Positions 62,301 through 64,000 of a DNA stretch of 64,000 nt are shown here, piece after piece. This DNA is from Pseudomonas sp. UBA1879 (GTDB lineage Bacteria; Pseudomonadota; Gammaproteobacteria; Pseudomonadales; Pseudomonadaceae): the NCBI RefSeq assembly GCF_002338065.1, contig NZ_DDHJ01000010.1, forward strand, positions 224,058 through 288,057, written 5' to 3'. Numbering within the stretch: the first letter of the stretch is position 1; each line of letters opens with the position of its first letter. The notes under the pieces are model-generated. The model was not told the origin of the DNA. It did not search any database and was given only the letters and a program-made list of their open reading frames with translations. Both the position numbers and the translations under genes were made by a program.

Positions 62301-63605
62301 CAAATGGACCCGGTTGTCGTTGCGATCGCCCAGCTGACTCAATTGAAGCCGGGACGGATCGGGCGACGTGGGCTCGAACAGCCTATACAGCCCATCCTCA
62401 CTTTCGATGAGTAACCGGCCGTCGTCGTGCCGTTTGACTGCCAGCCCTTCACCGGCGCTGAACACTGCGCCACCGAGGGCTATCGCGCCCATGTCGATCT
62501 GCCGCGCTTGCTCGTCGGTGTAGACCAGCCGCTCGCCACCCTCCGGATGGGGCTCGACAACAACGCTGACCTCGAACGGCACACTCCAGCCTGCGCCGAA
62601 CAGCCCATCTCGGCGCTCGTCGCGGCTGTTGTAGAAACGCTGCCATTCGATGGGGATGAGGCCGGGGAGGACGACGTCCAGTTCCTCGACACCGCCCAGC
62701 ACCTTTGCGCCTGTAGCGGCATGCACGGGGTGCGGAGAGCCAGACATCGCTCGGCCCAGCGCCGCTGTCACCTGACTGACGACGAAGGTGTTTACGCCGC
62801 CGAATAACATGCAGGGCAAGTTGCTCACGAATTTGCGCGGGCCGCCCTTGAGCATCATCAGCGCGCTGACTGCCAGACCAATGCCTGGTGTTTTGCCACT
62901 GCGGATCGGTCGTACGACCAACCGCTCACCACCGATCCGCACGTTGGGGGAAATCAACCCTGACGACACCACGACCGCGTCGCAGGTGCTGCGATCGCCG
63001 CTGCGCGCGGCGGGTTGGCCGTTGATGAACACCCTGTCCGACCCTTCAGCGATGTACTGGACCGGCATCGGCGAGTGCCGTTCACAGGTCACATGATCGG
63101 ACGGTTTTGGAATGGCGCCCGGGGCGGGCGTGGCAACCGTGGGTCGCCACAATTCGGAGAAGAAGCCCCTGGCAATGTCAAGAAAGGTGCCTTCGGGCGT
63201 CTCATCGGCAGGCAAAGCAGCACTGTCGGACGTTACCGTACCTGCCGCACGCACCGCCGGCAGGCCATTGATGAGCACGTTGGGGGAGCCGCTGCTGATG
63301 TGGGCACAGACGGTGGGCGGGAACAGGTCGTTGGCCAGGTCGTCGCAAAACTGACGAATCTCCTCGTCAATGCCCGAGGCGTTCATGCCTACGCCGACGG
63401 CCAGGCTGACCGCAGCAGCCAGTACGCAAGCGCCTATCCCACCCGTGGCCACGGTCAAGCCAGCGGCCGCAACCAGCGCACCGCCGACCAGTGCGCCGAC
63501 CGCAACGTTTGCCGCGACCTCTAGCACGCCGCCAAAGGCGTCGGCCAGCATTGAGCTGTGAGCGAGGGCATCGCCTTGGCGAGCGGCCCAATGGGCGTCA
63601 GACAT
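59325..63605 (-). CDS. Rhs/PAAR polymorphic toxin with HYD1-type ADP-ribosyltransferase tail
   Basis: A 1426-residue T6SS-type effector. The N-terminus has a prePAAR motif (AARQGDALAH) and a hydrophobic segment (about 25-75). Two PAAR-like segments follow (SPNVLINGLPAVRAAG and RVFINGQPAARSGD). The rest is a YD-repeat Rhs shell ending in the core motif NPIGLAGGINLYRY-type, here PDPIGLAGGINLYRYAPNAV. The last 101 residues (59325-59630) form a low-G+C toxin domain with VRHYTNRKGLEGIKESGVI and GRGRDYVETDVP, which fits a HYD1-signature ADP-ribosyltransferase. The start MSDAHWAARQ at 63605 was chosen over an upstream frame. No VgrG or EagR gene is adjacent in the window. Confidence 0.88.
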   Translation of the reverse strand: MSDAHWAARQGDALAHSSMLADAFGGVLEVAANVAVGALVGGALVAAAGLTVATGGIGACVLAAAVSLAVGVGMNASGIDEEIRQFCDDLANDLFPPTVCAHISSGSPNVLINGLPAVRAAGTVTSDSAALPADETPEGTFLDIARGFFSELWRPTVATPAPGAIPKPSDHVTCERHSPMPVQYIAEGSDRVFINGQPAARSGDRSTCDAVVVSSGLISPNVRIGGERLVVRPIRSGKTPGIGLAVSALMMLKGGPRKFVSNLPCMLFGGVNTFVVSQVTAALGRAMSGSPHPVHAATGAKVLGGVEELDVVLPGLIPIEWQRFYNSRDERRDGLFGAGWSVPFEVSVVVEPHPEGGERLVYTDEQARQIDMGAIALGGAVFSAGEGLAVKRHDDGRLLIESEDGLYRLFEPTSPDPSRLQLSQLGDRNDNRVHLKYDAAGRLVGLRDSLHVACLDVAYSTRWPQRVERLERVFDDGSHETVASYAYDESGDLAEVTDAMGNLQRRFVYNADRRMVEHQLPGGLRCFYEWGLIDDREWRVVRHYTDEGDDYRFDYDLDAGRTVVTDGLNRRSERRWNAQHQITEYIDNLGLAWRFAWNDARQLLGATDPQEGEWRYTYDDTGNLETTEDPLGRCELTQWLEHWSLPRLETDAAGNTWQYRYDARGNCTHAVDPLGHITQFRYDGYGQVIEIIDATGKSRKQHWNEFGQLTESIDCSGYPTRFSYDRRGFLQGITDALGERTVYRHDALGRLFQRVLPDGRVDQYEWALGGRLTRHTDPTGASTLYEYDRRGQFRQRTDALRREVRFAHDAYGRLHTLTNENGEHYRFAWDAGDRLVVQQDLDSSQRRYAYDGLNNVVRIRQLASPNEEAFAKDSIIHELKRDAAGRLIAKVTADGETAYTYDARDQLIHIVFTGAGAEQHSVGFAYDALSQLVSESGATGVLQHHYDELGNRVQSRLPDGRWLNHLRYGGGHVHQINLDGLVICDVERDRLHREVLRTQGQLNTRTQYDRAGRLRSRARRFIDKPRQLPAHWATEYDYDPADNLMGHSERNGPRTFRTYLRYDATGRLMAREGEPATETELYAYDPAANLLDAQGSGHISHNRLLRYQDKRYRYDGFGRMIEKRSVRHGTQRFAYDNENRLIAVHNDNGDIVRMSYDPLGRRVEKSEYNRHGRLVNTTHFTWDGLRLLHERCYDKQSLYLYVEESHEPLARIDGIGEFQTVHHFHNAPNGQPEALTEANGDLVWTARYQVWGNTTHEDRAPHTDPQNLRFQGQYLDRETGLHYNTFRFYDPDVGRFTTPDPIGLAGGINLYRYAPNAVGWVDPWGWSCVRVRHYTNRKGLEGIKESGVIKARDNNRVYLEPAASKPLSPKRAVEQYGIKDGRGRDYVETDVPAERLEWIKNPSYHRKELTVFGDLKIENPTFTKRK

Positions 63606-63859
63606 TCCGTGATCCGCGTTGAGAAAGCGGCGGAATGTAAGGGCTTTGCAGTGAGCTGTCTGAGCGCTGAAACACAATAAGTATGGCCTTCGCTCTTTTC
63701 GGAAAGGGCCTACAGGCTTCGAACGTGTTGTCCTATCAGCTGCGGCGTATGCGCCTGACAAAACACGCTAGCGCACGTAAAACGACGCAATGCAGGTAGA
63801 GCGGCACGGGGCGGGCCTGCTACCATCCGCCCCTTGATCCAACCTGCTCGAGACCTTTC

Positions 63860-64000
63860 ATGACCGTTCGCACCCGCATCGCGCCATCGCCCACCGGCGA
63901 CCCCCACGTTGGCACGGCTTATATCGCACTCTTCAACTATTGCTTTGCCAAGCAGCATGGCGGCGAATTCATCCTGCGCATTGAAGACACCGATCAGCTG
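63860..64000 (+). CDS. gltX: Glutamyl-tRNA synthetase, 5' part
   Basis: The first 47 codons are in the window: MTVRTRIAPSPTGDPHVGTA then FILRIEDTDQ. The HIGH-equivalent (PSPTGDPHVGT) and RIEDTD are hallmarks of GluRS. The gene runs off the right edge. It is divergent from the Rhs gene; the 254-base gap holds no recognisable gene. Confidence 0.97.
   Translation, partial: MTVRTRIAPSPTGDPHVGTAYIALFNYCFAKQHGGEFILRIEDTDQL

Overview
The window looks like a chromosomal segment of a Pseudomonas species, probably of the fluorescens/syringae lineage. The evidence is high G+C with strong codon bias, many Pseudomonas-type REP hairpins (core GCCGGCTTG, and GTAGGAGCGTGGCTTG types), an efeUOB-type iron operon, an ethanolamine permease-eutBC cluster, type-2 argC, a gamma-butyrobetaine hydroxylase, and gltX at the right edge. 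No rRNA, tRNA, CRISPR or insertion sequence was recognised.

Layout, left to right. 0.2-4.7 kb: a CusRS/HprRS-like two-component system reads away from a secreted DUF5666-like protein, a membrane cytochrome b and an MsrP/YedY-like molybdenum oxidoreductase, with two near-identical operator boxes between them. 4.8-9.1 kb: a Fur-boxed iron uptake operon efeU-efeO-efeB-efeM. 9.5-13.5 kb: a LysR regulator diverges from a citrate-type transporter, an AtuA-family protein and a small AtuA-associated protein. 13.9-16.8 kb: a secreted DUF3142 protein and a large exported helical-repeat protein. 17.1-19.3 kb: a TonB-dependent siderophore receptor. 19.5-20.6 kb: a nucleotidyltransferase-like protein with an overlapping partner, a possible toxin-antitoxin pair. 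20.7-26.0 kb: a LacI regulator, two MFS aldarate transporters and a galactarate/talarate dehydratase, with two identical perfect operators. 26.2-31.3 kb: an AraC regulator, then ethanolamine permease, eutB and eutC. 31.6-35.0 kb: gamma-butyrobetaine hydroxylase, an EamA exporter and a LysR regulator. 35.0-38.6 kb: argC and its divergent LysR, a small lipoprotein, and a dienelactone hydrolase-like protein.

39.7-48.3 kb is the most striking block: wecB, a BcsB-like protein, an NfrB-like glycosyltransferase with MshEN (c-di-GMP-binding) repeats, an NfrA-like outer-membrane TPR/barrel protein and an anchored accessory protein. Together they look like a c-di-GMP-controlled ManNAc exopolysaccharide machine of the phage-N4-receptor type. 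48.6-51.4 kb holds a beta-hydroxyacid dehydrogenase, an ArgE-like deacetylase and a DUF1028 protein.

51.6-56.0 kb, with visibly lower G+C, encodes a phosphonopyruvate hydrolase (diagnostic Thr118), a LysR regulator, an organophosphate-antiporter-family transporter and a second dehydrogenase. This is a candidate phosphonate catabolic island. 56.3-58.8 kb is a three-PAS GGDEF-EAL protein with both catalytic motifs intact. 59.0-63.6 kb is an orphan Rhs/PAAR polymorphic toxin ending in a HYD1-type ADP-ribosyltransferase domain, with an overlapping low-G+C immunity gene candidate. The window ends inside gltX.
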